Shown in pieces: positions 38,707 through 48,524 of a stretch of DNA of 64,000 nt (positions are counted from its first letter, which is position 1; each line of letters starts with the position of its first letter). Source of the DNA: an uncultured Sphingomonadaceae bacterium (lineage in GTDB: Bacteria > Pseudomonadota > Alphaproteobacteria > Sphingomonadales > Sphingomonadaceae); contig CANMFX010000003.1 of NCBI GenBank assembly GCA_947497315.1, positions 674,861 to 738,860 of the forward strand, in the 5' to 3' direction. The notes beneath the pieces were generated by a model that saw only the letters and a list, made by a program, of their open reading frames with translations, was not told the DNA's origin and searched no databases. The position numbers and the translations under genes are program-made.

Positions 38707-39891
38707 TTAGATGGCGATATACGAAACCTCTGCACCGACAGGTTGCTCCGGGCTATGAGCGGGGCGATAGAGCAGGGCGTTGGCCGCCGCCAGTATCGAC
38801 AGCTTGGCGCTGTCCTGACTGTCAAAGGCGGTGATGCCGTTGTGATTAATGTGCGCGCGGAGAAATTCGGCGCGTTGGCTGGTGGGGGGAAGAACCGTAC
38901 TCGTTTCCGCAGTTTGCATCACAGGCATATATTCCTGCGCGCCCGCCAGATAGCGGATCAGCGGCAACAGAAACAATGTGGCGGTGACAAAAGCAGAACC
39001 GGGATTGCCGGGCAGGGCGAGAACAAGGCTATTACCCAGTTTTCCCGCCATAAGCGGCTTGCCCGGTTTCATCGCGATTTTCCAGAAATCGGTTTGTCCG
39101 CCAAGCCGCTGAAAGGCGGGGGCGACCAGATCATGATCACCAACCGATGCTCCGCCGATGGTAACGATGACATCGCAGTCGCTGGCGCTTTCCAGCGCCT
39201 CACACAGGCTATTCAGATCATCCTTTATACGGCTGATGGAACGCGTTTTTGTCGGCAGCTGTGACAGCATGGCGGCGACCATGACATCATTGCTTGCCGG
39301 TATCTGATGCGGCTGTGTATCCGTGCCCGGTGCGACCAGTTCATCCCCGGTGGAAAGGATCGCGACTTTGGGACAGCGGCCCACGCTGATGCTGCCGGAA
39401 CCGGCGATAACGGCATGACCCAAAGCAGCGGCATTGAGCTGAATGCCGGCTTTTAGCGCAACATCTCCAGCCTTGAAGTCGCCGCCCTGGAACCGGACAT
39501 GACGGCCTTTGGTCGGGGAAGGATCGCTGGTGAGCGCAATATTGTTGCCTTCGGGATGGACATTTTCCTGCATGACAACCGTATCGGCACCCTTCGGCAT
39601 CAGAGCGCCGGTGAATATGCGCGCGGCCTGACCCGATTGTACTGACTGGCAGGGCGGGCTTCCGGCCTTGCACTCACCAACCAGTTGCCAGGGGCCGTCA
39701 CGATCTTCAAAACGGATGGCATAGCCGTCCATCGCCGACATATCGGCAGCAGGTTGATTCCGCTTGGCAATGATATCTTCCGCAAGATAGCGCCCCAGCG
39801 CATCGCCTATGGCAATGGTTTCAGAAGGCAGAGGCTGTGCCATGGCAATCAAACGCTCTTGCGCTTCTTCCAGGGGCAGCAGAGGCTTCAT
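38707..39891 (-). CDS. moeA: Molybdopterin molybdenumtransferase
   Basis: The product is 394 aa. It inserts molybdenum into adenylylated molybdopterin. Blocks are [13 protein letters not shown] (substrate site), [32 protein letters not shown] and [20 protein letters not shown]. Its start overlaps the moaC stop by 4 nt, so the two cofactor genes are coupled. Confidence 0.95.
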   Translation of the reverse strand: MKPLLPLEEAQERLIAMAQPLPSETIAIGDALGRYLAEDIIAKRNQPAADMSAMDGYAIRFEDRDGPWQLVGECKAGSPPCQSVQSGQAARIFTGALMPKGADTVVMQENVHPEGNNIALTSDPSPTKGRHVRFQGGDFKAGDVALKAGIQLNAAALGHAVIAGSGSISVGRCPKVAILSTGDELVAPGTDTQPHQIPASNDVMVAAMLSQLPTKTRSISRIKDDLNSLCEALESASDCDVIVTIGGASVGDHDLVAPAFQRLGGQTDFWKIAMKPGKPLMAGKLGNSLVLALPGNPGSAFVTATLFLLPLIRYLAGAQEYMPVMQTAETSTVLPPTSQRAEFLRAHINHNGITAFDSQDSAKLSILAAANALLYRPAHSPEQPVGAEVSYIAI

Positions 39892-40358
39892 TCGGCTGTC
39901 CAGTCTCCTGATTTTCCGCCTGATTTGGAGAGCAGGCGAATATCGCTAATCACCATGTCTTTCTGCATCGCTTTGGACATGTCATACACTGTTAAAAGTG
40001 CGGTTGAAGCAGCTGTTAAAGCCTCCATTTCAACCCCTGTCTTGCCAGTTAAGCGCGCTATTGCCCGAACCTTTATACCATCATCCTGATATTCAAAATC
40101 AACCGCGACTTTGCTGAGCGCCAGCGGGTGACAGAGCGGGATAAGGTCGCTGGTCTTCTTTGCCGCCATGATCCCGGCAATGCGGGCGGTAGCCAGTACG
40201 TCACCCTTTTTCATGCTGTTGGCTTTGATCGCCTCCAGCACATCTGGATTCATGCTGATAAAACCTTCGGCATAGGCCTCGCGCACAGTCTCGTTCTTGG
40301 CTGAAATATCAACCATATGCGCTGCGCCGTCGCCGTCAATATGAGTAAGTTTGCTCAT
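39888..40358 (-). CDS. moaC: Cyclic pyranopterin monophosphate synthase
   Basis: The product is 156 aa, full length. It completes formation of cyclic pyranopterin monophosphate after MoaA. Signatures are [39 protein letters not shown] and [13 protein letters not shown], with Lys and His residues typical of the active site. It is 6 bp downstream of trpC, in the trp-moa-moe-lexA order common in alphaproteobacteria. Confidence 0.96.
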   Translation of the reverse strand: MSKLTHIDGDGAAHMVDISAKNETVREAYAEGFISMNPDVLEAIKANSMKKGDVLATARIAGIMAAKKTSDLIPLCHPLALSKVAVDFEYQDDGIKVRAIARLTGKTGVEMEALTAASTALLTVYDMSKAMQKDMVISDIRLLSKSGGKSGDWTAE

Positions 40359-40364
40359 CTATGC

Positions 40365-41165
40365 CTATCCCTTTTCCGGGCTACCTGTCAGGAGCAGCCG
40401 TGTCGCCGCTTCCACATCATCCTGCCGCATCAACGACTCCCCGACCAGAAAGGCGCGTGCGCCCGATTGCGACAGGCGTTGGCAGTCATCATGCGTAAAA
40501 ATGCCGCTTTCGGATACCATGATCCGGTCATCGGGGACCAGCTTAGACAGTCGCTCGGTCTGTTCAAGGCTGGTTTCGAAGGTTTTGAGGTTGCGGTTGT
40601 TGATACCCAAAAGCCGTGATTTCAATTTAAGCGCGCGCTCCAGCTCCACCTCATCATGCACCTCGATCAGGGCATCCATACCATATTCCATCGCTGCCGT
40701 TTCTATTTCACTGGCAAGAGTATCGTCCAGAGCTGCCATGATAATCAGAATCGCATCGGCGCCCAGAGCGCGCGATTCTTCCACCTGCCATGGATCAATC
40801 ATGAAATCCTTGCGCAGGCAGGGCAGGGAACATGCCGCCTGGGCGGCCACAAGATATTCGTCTGCACCCTGAAAATAGGGCATGTCGGTCAAAACGGAGA
40901 GGCAGGCGGCACCGCCGGCCTCATAGGCGCGTGCGTGGGTGGGTGGATCGAAATCCTCCCGGATCAGGCCTTTTGATGGGCTGGCTTTCTTGATCTCGGC
41001 AATCAGCGCGAAGCCGGTTGTTGACTTTTCTTCAATGGCCCGGACAAAACCGCGCGGCGTAGCCTGCTGCCGCACCTGATCGTGCATGGAAGATGAGGAA
41101 ATATCAGCCCGGCGCTTCCGGACATGCAGGCGCTTGGCCGCACATATTTCGGTCAGTTTATTCAT
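40365..41165 (-). CDS. trpC: Indole-3-glycerol-phosphate synthase
   Basis: The product is 266 aa, monofunctional (no TrpF fusion). It closes the indole ring in tryptophan synthesis. TIM-barrel blocks are [58 protein letters not shown] and [11 protein letters not shown]. It lies 10 bp after trpD. Confidence 0.96.
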   Translation of the reverse strand: MNKLTEICAAKRLHVRKRRADISSSSMHDQVRQQATPRGFVRAIEEKSTTGFALIAEIKKASPSKGLIREDFDPPTHARAYEAGGAACLSVLTDMPYFQGADEYLVAAQAACSLPCLRKDFMIDPWQVEESRALGADAILIIMAALDDTLASEIETAAMEYGMDALIEVHDEVELERALKLKSRLLGINNRNLKTFETSLEQTERLSKLVPDDRIMVSESGIFTHDDCQRLSQSGARAFLVGESLMRQDDVEAATRLLLTGSPEKG

Positions 41166-41175
41166 TGCCCGTACC

Positions 41176-42165
41176 TCATTGATTGGCGATCCAACAATTC
41201 AGCAAGGCATTGGCGAGCCCCTTGTCGAGTGCTTCAGCAGCCTCTTCGACTCCCGCCTCCCAGCTATCGACTTCGCCGGCGACCATTAAGGCGGCGGCGC
41301 TGTTCAGCAATACAGCATCGCGGTAGGCTGAGGGCTCGCCCTGCAACAGCGCCTGCAGCGCTTTTGCGTTATAGTCCGCATCGCCACCTTTGATCGCTTC
41401 GGCAGGGTGGTGGGAAAGGCCCATATCTTCCGGCGTAATGCGGCTATGCGTGATCGATTGTCCCTCGACAACGGCCAGTCTGGACGGTCCGGAAATGCTA
41501 AGCTCGTCCAAACCCTCTTCGCCGGATACGATCATCACCTTTTCATAACCGAGCTGCGCAGCTGCCTCGGCATAGATTTCCACCAGATCGGGAGATGCGA
41601 CGCCGATAAGCTGTCGTTTGACCCGGGCAGGATTGCAGAGTGGACCGAGCAAGTTGAAGATTGTCCGCCGTCCGATCGCCTTGCGAATGGGGGCCAGCGG
41701 GCCAAGCGCGGGATGATGGTTGGGTGCGAAGAAAAAGGCGATGCCTATCTCGCGCAGGGATTGCTCACCGCCGGTCGCTGCTTTTGCCAGATCGAGGCCC
41801 AGAGCTTCCAGCGTGTCTGCAGCACCTGATTTGCTTGACGCAGCGCGGTTCCCGTGTTTGGCCATCGGTATGTCGCAAGAAGCAACGACCATGGCCGTGG
41901 CGGTGGAGATATTCAGGCTGTGACTGCCGTCGCCGCCTGTGCCGCACACGTCAATTGCATTTACTGGCGCGTCAACGCCAACCATGCGCGCCCGCATTTC
42001 CTGCGCCGCGGCGGCGATTTCGGTCGCTGTCTCCCCGCGGTCGGCCAGTTGAACCAAGAAACTGCTGATCTCTTCGCCATCGACCTTGCCGTCCAATATC
42101 GCCGCAAAAGCGGCCCGGGCATCGGTGGCGGACAGCGCGGTGGCTGGATCTGGTAAAGTCATCAT
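41176..42165 (-). CDS. trpD: Anthranilate phosphoribosyltransferase
   Basis: The product is 329 aa. It adds phosphoribosyl to anthranilate. Signatures are [20 protein letters not shown] (PRPP loop), [20 protein letters not shown] and [20 protein letters not shown]. The start overlaps the stop of the YcxB-like gene by 4 nt; a second ATG immediately follows the first. Confidence 0.96.
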   Translation of the reverse strand: MMTLPDPATALSATDARAAFAAILDGKVDGEEISSFLVQLADRGETATEIAAAAQEMRARMVGVDAPVNAIDVCGTGGDGSHSLNISTATAMVVASCDIPMAKHGNRAASSKSGAADTLEALGLDLAKAATGGEQSLREIGIAFFFAPNHHPALGPLAPIRKAIGRRTIFNLLGPLCNPARVKRQLIGVASPDLVEIYAEAAAQLGYEKVMIVSGEEGLDELSISGPSRLAVVEGQSITHSRITPEDMGLSHHPAEAIKGGDADYNAKALQALLQGEPSAYRDAVLLNSAAALMVAGEVDSWEAGVEEAAEALDKGLANALLNCWIANQ

Positions 42166-42695
42166 GATTGCTCCTCTCCCGGAACGCCGGCATCCTGAAG
42201 CCGCCGGATCAGACCGTTTCTATGTGCCTCATCCTTGAATATGCGGGCGGGCAGGAAATTGAACATATGATCGGAACGATAGAGCAGAACGATTTTGTCG
42301 TCCGCGCGCCATTTGACCATGTCGGCAAAGGTCAGGTTGGCATGGCCTTGCTCGTTGCCGGAATAAAGCTTGTCATCATCCCACCAGCTGGTCGTTTCCA
42401 GACGCAAGTCTTTCTGCTGTTTATAAATTTTCCTGGACAGGCGCGGCACCCACCATATCGGGATCAGGATGGTCATCGCCAGCGCAACAATTCCGGCCCA
42501 TATTGTCATACCAACAATCAAACCAAGTGCTGTCGGCAGATTTTCGAAGCCATCATATGCCGCCATGGCCAAGCCAATCGCCAAACCGAAGAGCAGCAGA
42601 TAGCCCAGCCGCTTCCCGCCCATCTGTTTCAGATGCAGGCCATAGGCTGCGCGCAAGTCTTCCTCAGTGGGCGTGAAGATGATTTTTTCGGTCAT
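42162..42695 (-). CDS. YcxB-like two-TM protein inside the trp operon
   Basis: This is a 177-aa protein. A short cytoplasmic N-terminus ([20 protein letters not shown]) is followed by two membrane helices at about residues 29-45 and 57-80. A soluble beta-rich C-terminal part then includes [20 protein letters not shown] and [12 protein letters not shown]. This layout matches YcxB-type small membrane proteins of unknown function. It overlaps trpG and trpD by 4 nt on each side, so it is co-translated with the trp genes, although no tryptophan-related role is evident. Confidence 0.75.
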   Translation of the reverse strand: MTEKIIFTPTEEDLRAAYGLHLKQMGGKRLGYLLLFGLAIGLAMAAYDGFENLPTALGLIVGMTIWAGIVALAMTILIPIWWVPRLSRKIYKQQKDLRLETTSWWDDDKLYSGNEQGHANLTFADMVKWRADDKIVLLYRSDHMFNFLPARIFKDEAHRNGLIRRLQDAGVPGEEQS

Positions 42696-43276
42696 GCGAT
42701 CTGTTTAGGTGTCAGCCCCGCCAGTGTCATGAAATTGGCGAGCAGGTCGTGTCCATATTCGGTGGCGATGCTTTCGGGGTGAAACTGAACACCATGAATC
42801 GGCAGGCTTTCATGACGAAAACCCATGACGGAACCGTCTTCGGCGGTGGCATTGACCGGCAGGCAAGTCGGAATATCCTCGACAATCAGCGAGTGATAGC
42901 GGGTTGCCGTGTAAGGGGAGGGTAATCCTGCAAACACGCCGCTATTGTCATGCTTTACCAGTGATGTCTTGCCGTGCATCAGTCCGCCGCGCATCACTTT
43001 TCCGCCGAAATGCTGACCAATGCTTTGATGACCAAGACAGACCCCGAGCAACGGTTTTTCCGCATCGGCACAGGCAGCGACCAGATCAAGCGAGATGCCG
43101 GCTTCATTGGGTGTGCATGGGCCGGGCGAAATCAGAAACGCATCAGCCCCGGTTGCGAGAGCCTCTGTGGCGCTCAGCGCATCGTTACGCTCGACCTGAA
43201 CCTTGGCCCCCAGTTCCATAAGATAATGGACAAGGTTGAAGGTGAAGCTGTCATAATTGTCGATAACCAAAATCAT
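42692..43276 (-). CDS. trpG: Anthranilate synthase component II (glutamine amidotransferase)
   Basis: The product is 194 aa, a class I amidotransferase supplying ammonia to TrpE, and possibly also to PabB. The oxyanion block is [20 protein letters not shown], the nucleophile Cys is in [17 protein letters not shown], and the His/Glu pair is in [20 protein letters not shown]. It is separated from trpE by a gene on the other strand, so it must have its own promoter in the 113-bp gap at 43277-43389. Confidence 0.95.
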   Translation of the reverse strand: MILVIDNYDSFTFNLVHYLMELGAKVQVERNDALSATEALATGADAFLISPGPCTPNEAGISLDLVAACADAEKPLLGVCLGHQSIGQHFGGKVMRGGLMHGKTSLVKHDNSGVFAGLPSPYTATRYHSLIVEDIPTCLPVNATAEDGSVMGFRHESLPIHGVQFHPESIATEYGHDLLANFMTLAGLTPKQIA

Positions 43277-43389
43277 GGATGCTGCCTAATGCCAAAAGCC
43301 TCGCAGGCCAAGTTTTTCTGGCACTTATCAAGCAGATCGTTTGACGGTCAAAATCGGCGTGATAAGGTCAGAGCTCGGGAGACAAGAAT

Positions 43390-43692
43390 ATGGGCCAACC
43401 GGTAACCGTCAACATTCCTCACAAATTGGGCCTGGCCGAAGCGCGCAGCCGCATTGGAGCAGGCGTGCACACACTGGGTGAGAGCGTGCCAGGCGCGACC
43501 GTGACAGACCATCATTGGGAAGAGGACACGATGCACTGCACATTGGAAGTGATGGGGCAGCGCATTGGCGGCGAGATGCAGGTCCGCGAAGACGAGGTTT
43601 ACGCCATTTTTGATTTGCCGCCCTTGCTTGCCATGTTCGCTAACAAGCTAAAGGAAAAGCTTCAGAAAGAAGCACCAAAGATGCTGGAATAG
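43390..43692 (+). CDS. Polyhydroxyalkanoic acid system family protein
   Basis: This is a 100-aa soluble protein. The pattern PVTVNIPHKLGLAEARSRIG, with a C-terminal FDLPPLLAMFANKLKEKLQK, resembles the PHA-granule region family (PF09650). Members are found near PHA synthesis genes or scattered, with no established reaction. No PHA synthase is in the window. It is divergent from trpG and runs toward the trpE stop, splitting the trp genes into two blocks. Confidence 0.7.
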   Translation: MGQPVTVNIPHKLGLAEARSRIGAGVHTLGESVPGATVTDHHWEEDTMHCTLEVMGQRIGGEMQVREDEVYAIFDLPPLLAMFANKLKEKLQKEAPKMLE

Positions 43693-43731
43693 GCCATCAA
43701 TAAGCTTAAGCGATGCTGCTACTAGCCCGCT

Positions 43732-45249
43732 TTACTGTCCGAATCCGATATCCTGCGCGCGGCGAACTGCTTCTTTTGCTGCCGCCAGCAAAGCGCCTGA
43801 CTTCGCTTCGCATTCGCGTTGTTCATAGGCGGGATCGCTGTCTGCCACGATGCCGGCGCCGGCCTGCACGTGCAGCATACCGTCTTTTACGATACCGGTG
43901 CGCAGGACAATACAGCTGTCCATGCTGCCATCGGGAGAGAAATAACCGACGCCGCCTGCATATGCGCCGCGGGTTTCCGGCTCCAGTTCCGCGATAATCT
44001 GGCAAGCACGGACTTTCGGGGCGCCGCTGACCGTGCCGGCCGGGAAACCGGCGAACAGCGCATCGAGTGCATCCTTGTCCGGTGCCAGTTCACCGACAAC
44101 GTTGGAAACGATATGCATAACATGGCTGTAAAATTCGACCGTATAGCTGTCAGTGACTTCTACGCTATTGGCCGTACTGACGCGTCCGACATCATTGCGG
44201 CCAAGATCGAGCAGCATCAGATGTTCCGCCCGCTCCTTGGGGTCGGCAAGCAGACTGTCACGATTGGCTTTGTCTTCTGCCGCGTTGCTGCCGCGCGGCC
44301 GGGTTCCGGCAATCGGGCGGATGGTAACTTCACCGTCCCGGGCACGCACCAATATTTCGGGGCTGGATCCGATCAACGCAAAGCCGGGCAGGTCAAGGAA
44401 GAACAGGAAGGGTGAGGGGTTTATCCGCCGTAATGCGCGGTAAAGCTCTACCGGAGGCAGGGAAAAGGGCGCGGTGAAACGCTGCGCCAATACCACCTGG
44501 AATATGTCTCCCGCCTCGATATAGTCTTTGGCGCTGAGCACCATATCCTCATACCGCCCTGGCTCCAGCTTCGGGTGAAAGGCCAGTTCTTCCGGATCTA
44601 TATTCGGGGTTTCGGAGGCCAGCGGCGGAACCTTGGCAGCAATCTGCCGCTCCACCTCATCGAGCCGTTCTTCGGCAGCGGATATCTTGCCCTCCGCATC
44701 TCCCGCTGTTTCCGGCCATACGGGAGCGACCAGGAACATCTCGTCTGCCAACCGGTCAAAAATCACGATCACGGTCGGACGCACAAACAGCATGTCGGGC
44801 AGGTTCAGCTCCGACTGTGATGCTCTGGGAAGCTTTTCCACCAGACCGATCGTTTCATAGCCGAAATAGCCGACAAGACAGGCCAGCGCCCGGGGCAACC
44901 CTTCCGGCACGTCCATCTGGCAGCGTTTGACCAATGTCCGCAAGGCATCAAGACTGGAGGCGTTTTCCGGTTCAAAGGCTTCGCGATCGGTCAGCCAGTT
45001 TGGATTGATCGCTGCCTTTTCGCCATCAGCGCGAAAGACAAGGTCAGGGGCAAGTCCGATAAGGCTATGACGCCCACGGGTTTCGCCGCCTTCCACAGAT
45101 TCGAGCAGGAAATCACCGCGCTCGGCTTCCATCAGCTTCAGCGCAGCAGATACCGGTGTTTCTGTATCCGCAACCTGCTTGCGCCAGATGAGCGCAGGCT
45201 TTCCGGCGTCCAAGGCATTTTGGGCGGCGGCAATGTTGAAGCTGCGCAT
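43732..45249 (-). CDS. trpE: Anthranilate synthase component I
   Basis: The product is 505 aa. It converts chorismate to anthranilate. The feedback element is kept (FLLESVEGGETRGRHSLIG, including LLES). The catalytic C-terminal region has LFFLDLPGFALIGSSPEILV, IRPIAGTRPRG, LLDLGRNDVGRVS and GTVSGAPKVRACQIIAELEP. It lies 28 bp downstream of the ppiD-like gene on the same strand. No leader peptide or attenuator fits in that gap. Confidence 0.96.
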   Translation of the reverse strand: MRSFNIAAAQNALDAGKPALIWRKQVADTETPVSAALKLMEAERGDFLLESVEGGETRGRHSLIGLAPDLVFRADGEKAAINPNWLTDREAFEPENASSLDALRTLVKRCQMDVPEGLPRALACLVGYFGYETIGLVEKLPRASQSELNLPDMLFVRPTVIVIFDRLADEMFLVAPVWPETAGDAEGKISAAEERLDEVERQIAAKVPPLASETPNIDPEELAFHPKLEPGRYEDMVLSAKDYIEAGDIFQVVLAQRFTAPFSLPPVELYRALRRINPSPFLFFLDLPGFALIGSSPEILVRARDGEVTIRPIAGTRPRGSNAAEDKANRDSLLADPKERAEHLMLLDLGRNDVGRVSTANSVEVTDSYTVEFYSHVMHIVSNVVGELAPDKDALDALFAGFPAGTVSGAPKVRACQIIAELEPETRGAYAGGVGYFSPDGSMDSCIVLRTGIVKDGMLHVQAGAGIVADSDPAYEQRECEAKSGALLAAAKEAVRRAQDIGFGQ

Positions 45250-45277
45250 AGTCAGTCCGAAAAAGGCTGGGAACGGA

Positions 45278-47224
45278 TCATCTGGTCCGGCCGGTCAGCT
45301 GATTTTTGAGAGCCGTCAGAGCATCCTCATTCTTTTCCACACCGACATCGACTTTCATCGCGTTGATGAACTGTTCGGTATATTCATTCCCGAATACCTG
45401 CTTGAACTGCCCGCTTGTTGCACTCAGTAAATCTGCTCGCTCGGACGCATCTCCGCGATCAATATTGTTCAGGTTAACAACAAACCAGCCCTGGTTCTGA
45501 GGAGCCTTCAAACTCTTGGCGGTGCCTTCTGCCATGCTGAACATCAATGTCAGGGGCGGTGGAACGTTACCCTGTTGGCTCTGCCGGGCCAGCTCAGCGC
45601 GTGTACTCTTTACAGTCTCGATCGCCGGCAGTCTCACTTTTGCATCCGCCATAGCCTTGGACAGCGAAGCGCCATCACTGACCTGCTTTACGATATTGTC
45701 AGCAACCACTTTAGCTTTCTGCGATCCCTGTTCCAATATGTAGTCACGCGCTACCAGCTCCTTGATGGAATTGAGCGGTGGCGGAGCCGCAACGGCTATC
45801 TCACTCACGGCCATGATTGCATATTGTTGACCCGGTATGATTTCCACGACCTGCGGATCGGAATCGTCATCCAATTGGAACGCGACCGGCAATATGCGCT
45901 GCATCTCCGGTATCGGCCTGTAATTGGGGTCTTGAGGATTTTGTCCATTGGCAAGTAGCATTGGAGTTGATTCAATCTTCAGCTCTTCCGCTTCGGCAAC
46001 ATCAGCCAGTGATGAGCCTGCGGCAAACTCATCTTCCATTTTAACGGTCAGTTCAGCCAGCGCTTCATCAATCTTGTCACGACTGAGTTCAGCGACAATT
46101 TGCGCGCGGACTTGTTCCAGGCTTTGAGCCGGCACCGTCTGGATGTCGTTAATCTTGGCAATGTGCCAGCCCAAGGCGCTTTGTGCTGGTTCGGTAACAT
46201 TACCCGAAGGCGCTGAAAAAACTGCGTTGGCGACGGCTTGTGACGTTGTTCCTGCCAATTCGGTTTTGCTGACAGATCCCATTTCAGCGGAGGACAGTCC
46301 GACAGATTCGGCAGCGGCGCTAATCGACATGCCGCCGCTAACCTTGTCGGCAAGCGCTTTGGCTGCTGCTTCGGTCGGCAGGATTACCTGATCAATATTG
46401 CGGGTTTCGCTCGCCGCATATTTGGCTTTGTCGAGATTATATTGTCCCTCCATTTCCTTTTCGGTCGGTTTGACTGTTTCGTTAAACCGCTCTTTGGAAA
46501 ACAACGCATAGCTGATCGACCGGCGTTCGGGGATGGTGTAGCGCGATCCATTCTTGCTGTAAAAAGCGGCAAGGGCAGCATCAGCAGGCTTCACATTTTC
46601 TACAAAAGCCGCCGAGGGAATGATGGCAACCTGACCTTGGCGGGCTTCCAACAGCAAAGAGGCATAGGGTGTCACCAGTTTTTGGGGTACCGACGCGCCA
46701 AAGCCAGCAACCGGAAGCAGCTGGTCCGCCAGCAAGTTACGGGTAAAGTCATCGCGAAGCTGCTGCTCTTTAATCCCTTGTTGTTGTAGTGCACGGCGGA
46801 AATTTTCTTCACTAAACTGGCCATCGGCGCCCTGAAAAGAAGGGATGCTGGCAATTTCACCATCGACCAGACGCTTGCCTGCGGTCATGCCATATTTGTT
46901 GCCGAAATCGGCAATGACAAAGCTGTTGATTAACCGGTCCAGGATGCTGTCAAATCCGCCACCTTCAACATAGGTTTTCAGGTCCAATCCTGTATTTTCG
47001 CGTTGTTCTGCACGAAAGGCATTGTTTACCGACTGGTTGAGCTCCGAGGTTTTCAGTTTGGAATCGCCGATCGTCGCCGCGGTGCCAGAGCCGGTGACGC
47101 CTCCAAAGGCGCCAGAGCCGGTGACATCGGCCGATGCAAAAGCAATCGCGATCAGCGCTACAAAGCACATGGTGAGGAACAGGCCGATTTTCGACGAGAA
47201 AATATTGCGGAAAAATGTGATCAT
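45278..47224 (-). CDS. ppiD: PpiD/SurA-type periplasmic peptidyl-prolyl isomerase
   Basis: The product is 648 aa. An N-terminal membrane anchor (about residues 12-32, KIGLFLTMCFVALIAIAFA) is followed by a SurA_N-like chaperone segment, a parvulin-type region (SETRNIDQVILPTEAAAKAL to GWHIAKINDIQTVPAQSLEQ), and a second parvulin-like region near residue 500-600. It probably assists folding of exported proteins at the outer face of the inner membrane. It is the first gene of a two-gene run with trpE. It is divergent from tpiA across 190 bp. Confidence 0.88.
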   Translation of the reverse strand: MITFFRNIFSSKIGLFLTMCFVALIAIAFASADVTGSGAFGGVTGSGTAATIGDSKLKTSELNQSVNNAFRAEQRENTGLDLKTYVEGGGFDSILDRLINSFVIADFGNKYGMTAGKRLVDGEIASIPSFQGADGQFSEENFRRALQQQGIKEQQLRDDFTRNLLADQLLPVAGFGASVPQKLVTPYASLLLEARQGQVAIIPSAAFVENVKPADAALAAFYSKNGSRYTIPERRSISYALFSKERFNETVKPTEKEMEGQYNLDKAKYAASETRNIDQVILPTEAAAKALADKVSGGMSISAAAESVGLSSAEMGSVSKTELAGTTSQAVANAVFSAPSGNVTEPAQSALGWHIAKINDIQTVPAQSLEQVRAQIVAELSRDKIDEALAELTVKMEDEFAAGSSLADVAEAEELKIESTPMLLANGQNPQDPNYRPIPEMQRILPVAFQLDDDSDPQVVEIIPGQQYAIMAVSEIAVAAPPPLNSIKELVARDYILEQGSQKAKVVADNIVKQVSDGASLSKAMADAKVRLPAIETVKSTRAELARQSQQGNVPPPLTLMFSMAEGTAKSLKAPQNQGWFVVNLNNIDRGDASERADLLSATSGQFKQVFGNEYTEQFINAMKVDVGVEKNEDALTALKNQLTGRTR

Positions 47225-47247
47225 GAAAATGCTGCAATTCTGTTAGG

Positions 47248-47261
47248 GCAAATATATTTGC
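47248..47261. promoter_or_regulatory. 14-bp perfect palindrome upstream of the ppiD-like gene
   Basis: GCAAATATATTTGC is a perfect palindrome, 23 nt upstream of the ppiD-like start in the 190-bp divergent gap with tpiA. It could be an operator or just AT-rich promoter DNA. No regulator is identified. Confidence 0.3.
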
Positions 47262-47414
47262 TGATGCTTTAGGCGGCTTGTGTTTTTCGTTCAAGCAAAA
47301 GGGCATGGGGCAAGTCGAAAGGCAGCTGGGCAAACGATATTTCGCTTAAACGCGTTTGGCAGGCCGATCAGAATTTGTTAGCGCAGAAGCAGAATTGAAA
47401 AGAACGGAGAGAAT

Positions 47415-48161
47415 ATGGCAAATCGCAAATATATCGTCGGCAATTGGAAGATGAATGGCCTGCGTGAACAATTATCGGACGTTGCAGATATTGCCAGCAT
47501 TGCCGAAAACCATAAAAATGTTGATGTCGCGATTTGCCCCCCGGTAACCTTGATTGCGCTGGCGACAGAGACTGTTCCTGGATTTGCGATTGGCGCACAG
47601 GACTGCCATTTTGCCAGTAAGGGTGCACATACCGGTTGCCTGTCAGCGGCAATGATCCGCGAGGCCGGTGCCACCATGACGATATTGGGTCATAGCGAGC
47701 GCCGCGCCGACCAACATGAAACCGATGCCGATGTTAAAGCTAAAGCCGAAGCGGTTCATGCTGCCGGACTGGGCGCCATCATCTGTGTCGGTGAAACTGA
47801 AGAAGAGCGCGATGCAGGGCAGGCGATTGACGTTGTTTGCGGTCAGTTAGAAGGATCATTTCCCGATGATGCAGATGCCGGATGGCTGACTATTGCCTAT
47901 GAACCAGTCTGGGCAATTGGCACGGGCCGGGTTCCGGAAGCGTCAGATGTCGAAGAAATGCACGCAGCCGTTCGAAACAAGCTGAGTGAACTGATGGGCG
48001 ATGGTGCGGATGCAGTCCGCATTCTCTATGGCGGATCGATGAACGGCGGTAATGCTTCGGAATTACTTGCTGTTCCGAATGTCGATGGCGGCCTCGTTGG
48101 CGGTGCCAGCCTGAACGCCGACAAATTCGGGCCGATTGTCGAGGCCGCCGCCGCATTTTAG
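47415..48161 (+). CDS. tpiA: Triosephosphate isomerase
   Basis: The product is 248 aa. It interconverts dihydroxyacetone phosphate and glyceraldehyde-3-phosphate. Blocks are VGNWKMNGLR (substrate Lys), ILGHSERRADQHETD (catalytic His), AYEPVWAIGTGRVPEA (catalytic Glu and flexible loop) and ILYGGSMNGGNASELL. The ATG is preceded by ACGGAGAGAAT. It is monocistronic as far as visible. Confidence 0.97.
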   Translation: MANRKYIVGNWKMNGLREQLSDVADIASIAENHKNVDVAICPPVTLIALATETVPGFAIGAQDCHFASKGAHTGCLSAAMIREAGATMTILGHSERRADQHETDADVKAKAEAVHAAGLGAIICVGETEEERDAGQAIDVVCGQLEGSFPDDADAGWLTIAYEPVWAIGTGRVPEASDVEEMHAAVRNKLSELMGDGADAVRILYGGSMNGGNASELLAVPNVDGGLVGGASLNADKFGPIVEAAAAF

Positions 48162-48180
48162 CGGCAGCAGCCTGATCAGT

Positions 48181-48489
48181 TTATTTCACGCAATATTTGC
48201 CGGACGCTTTCAGCCCACCGGGACAACTGCCGCTTTTGACTTCGGCATAATCACCCTTGTCACCGACGCAATATTTGCTGGAAGCCTTGAAGCCGGTTGG
48301 GCAAGAACCGATTTTCGCGATCGCGACCTTGCCAGAACCGGACTTGCAGCTGCTGCCGGAGGCTTTGAAACCGCTAGGGCAACTGCCGTCCTTTGCGACG
48401 CTGGAGCTGCTTGATTGGGCAAATGCCGCAGGTGCGTATAGCCCGGATGTGGCCAATGCGGCTGCCGTGATGATAGTAAGAGTCTTCAT
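48181..48489 (-). CDS. Small secreted Cys-repeat protein (three 26-residue repeats)
   Basis: This is a 102-aa protein. A Sec signal peptide covers residues 1-24 (cleavage after AAFA-Q probable). Three repeats of the form GSCPxG(F/L)KASxxxC follow, beginning at residues 35, 61 and 87 with an exact period of 26. Cys pairs are 37/48, 63/74 and 89/100, likely disulfides in the periplasm or outside. A Ser-rich linker precedes the first repeat. No family is known to me. It is followed by a convergent tpiA and preceded on the same strand by another secreted protein. Confidence 0.7.
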   Translation of the reverse strand: MKTLTIITAAALATSGLYAPAAFAQSSSSSVAKDGSCPSGFKASGSSCKSGSGKVAIAKIGSCPTGFKASSKYCVGDKGDYAEVKSGSCPGGLKASGKYCVK

Positions 48490-48524
48490 GAAAATATCCT
48501 TATATTAGTAATTGAAACAGTGGT

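Noticed and set aside
45250..45277. Trp attenuator before trpE
   Set aside because: The gap to the ppiD-like gene is only 28 bp, too short for a leader peptide and alternative hairpins.
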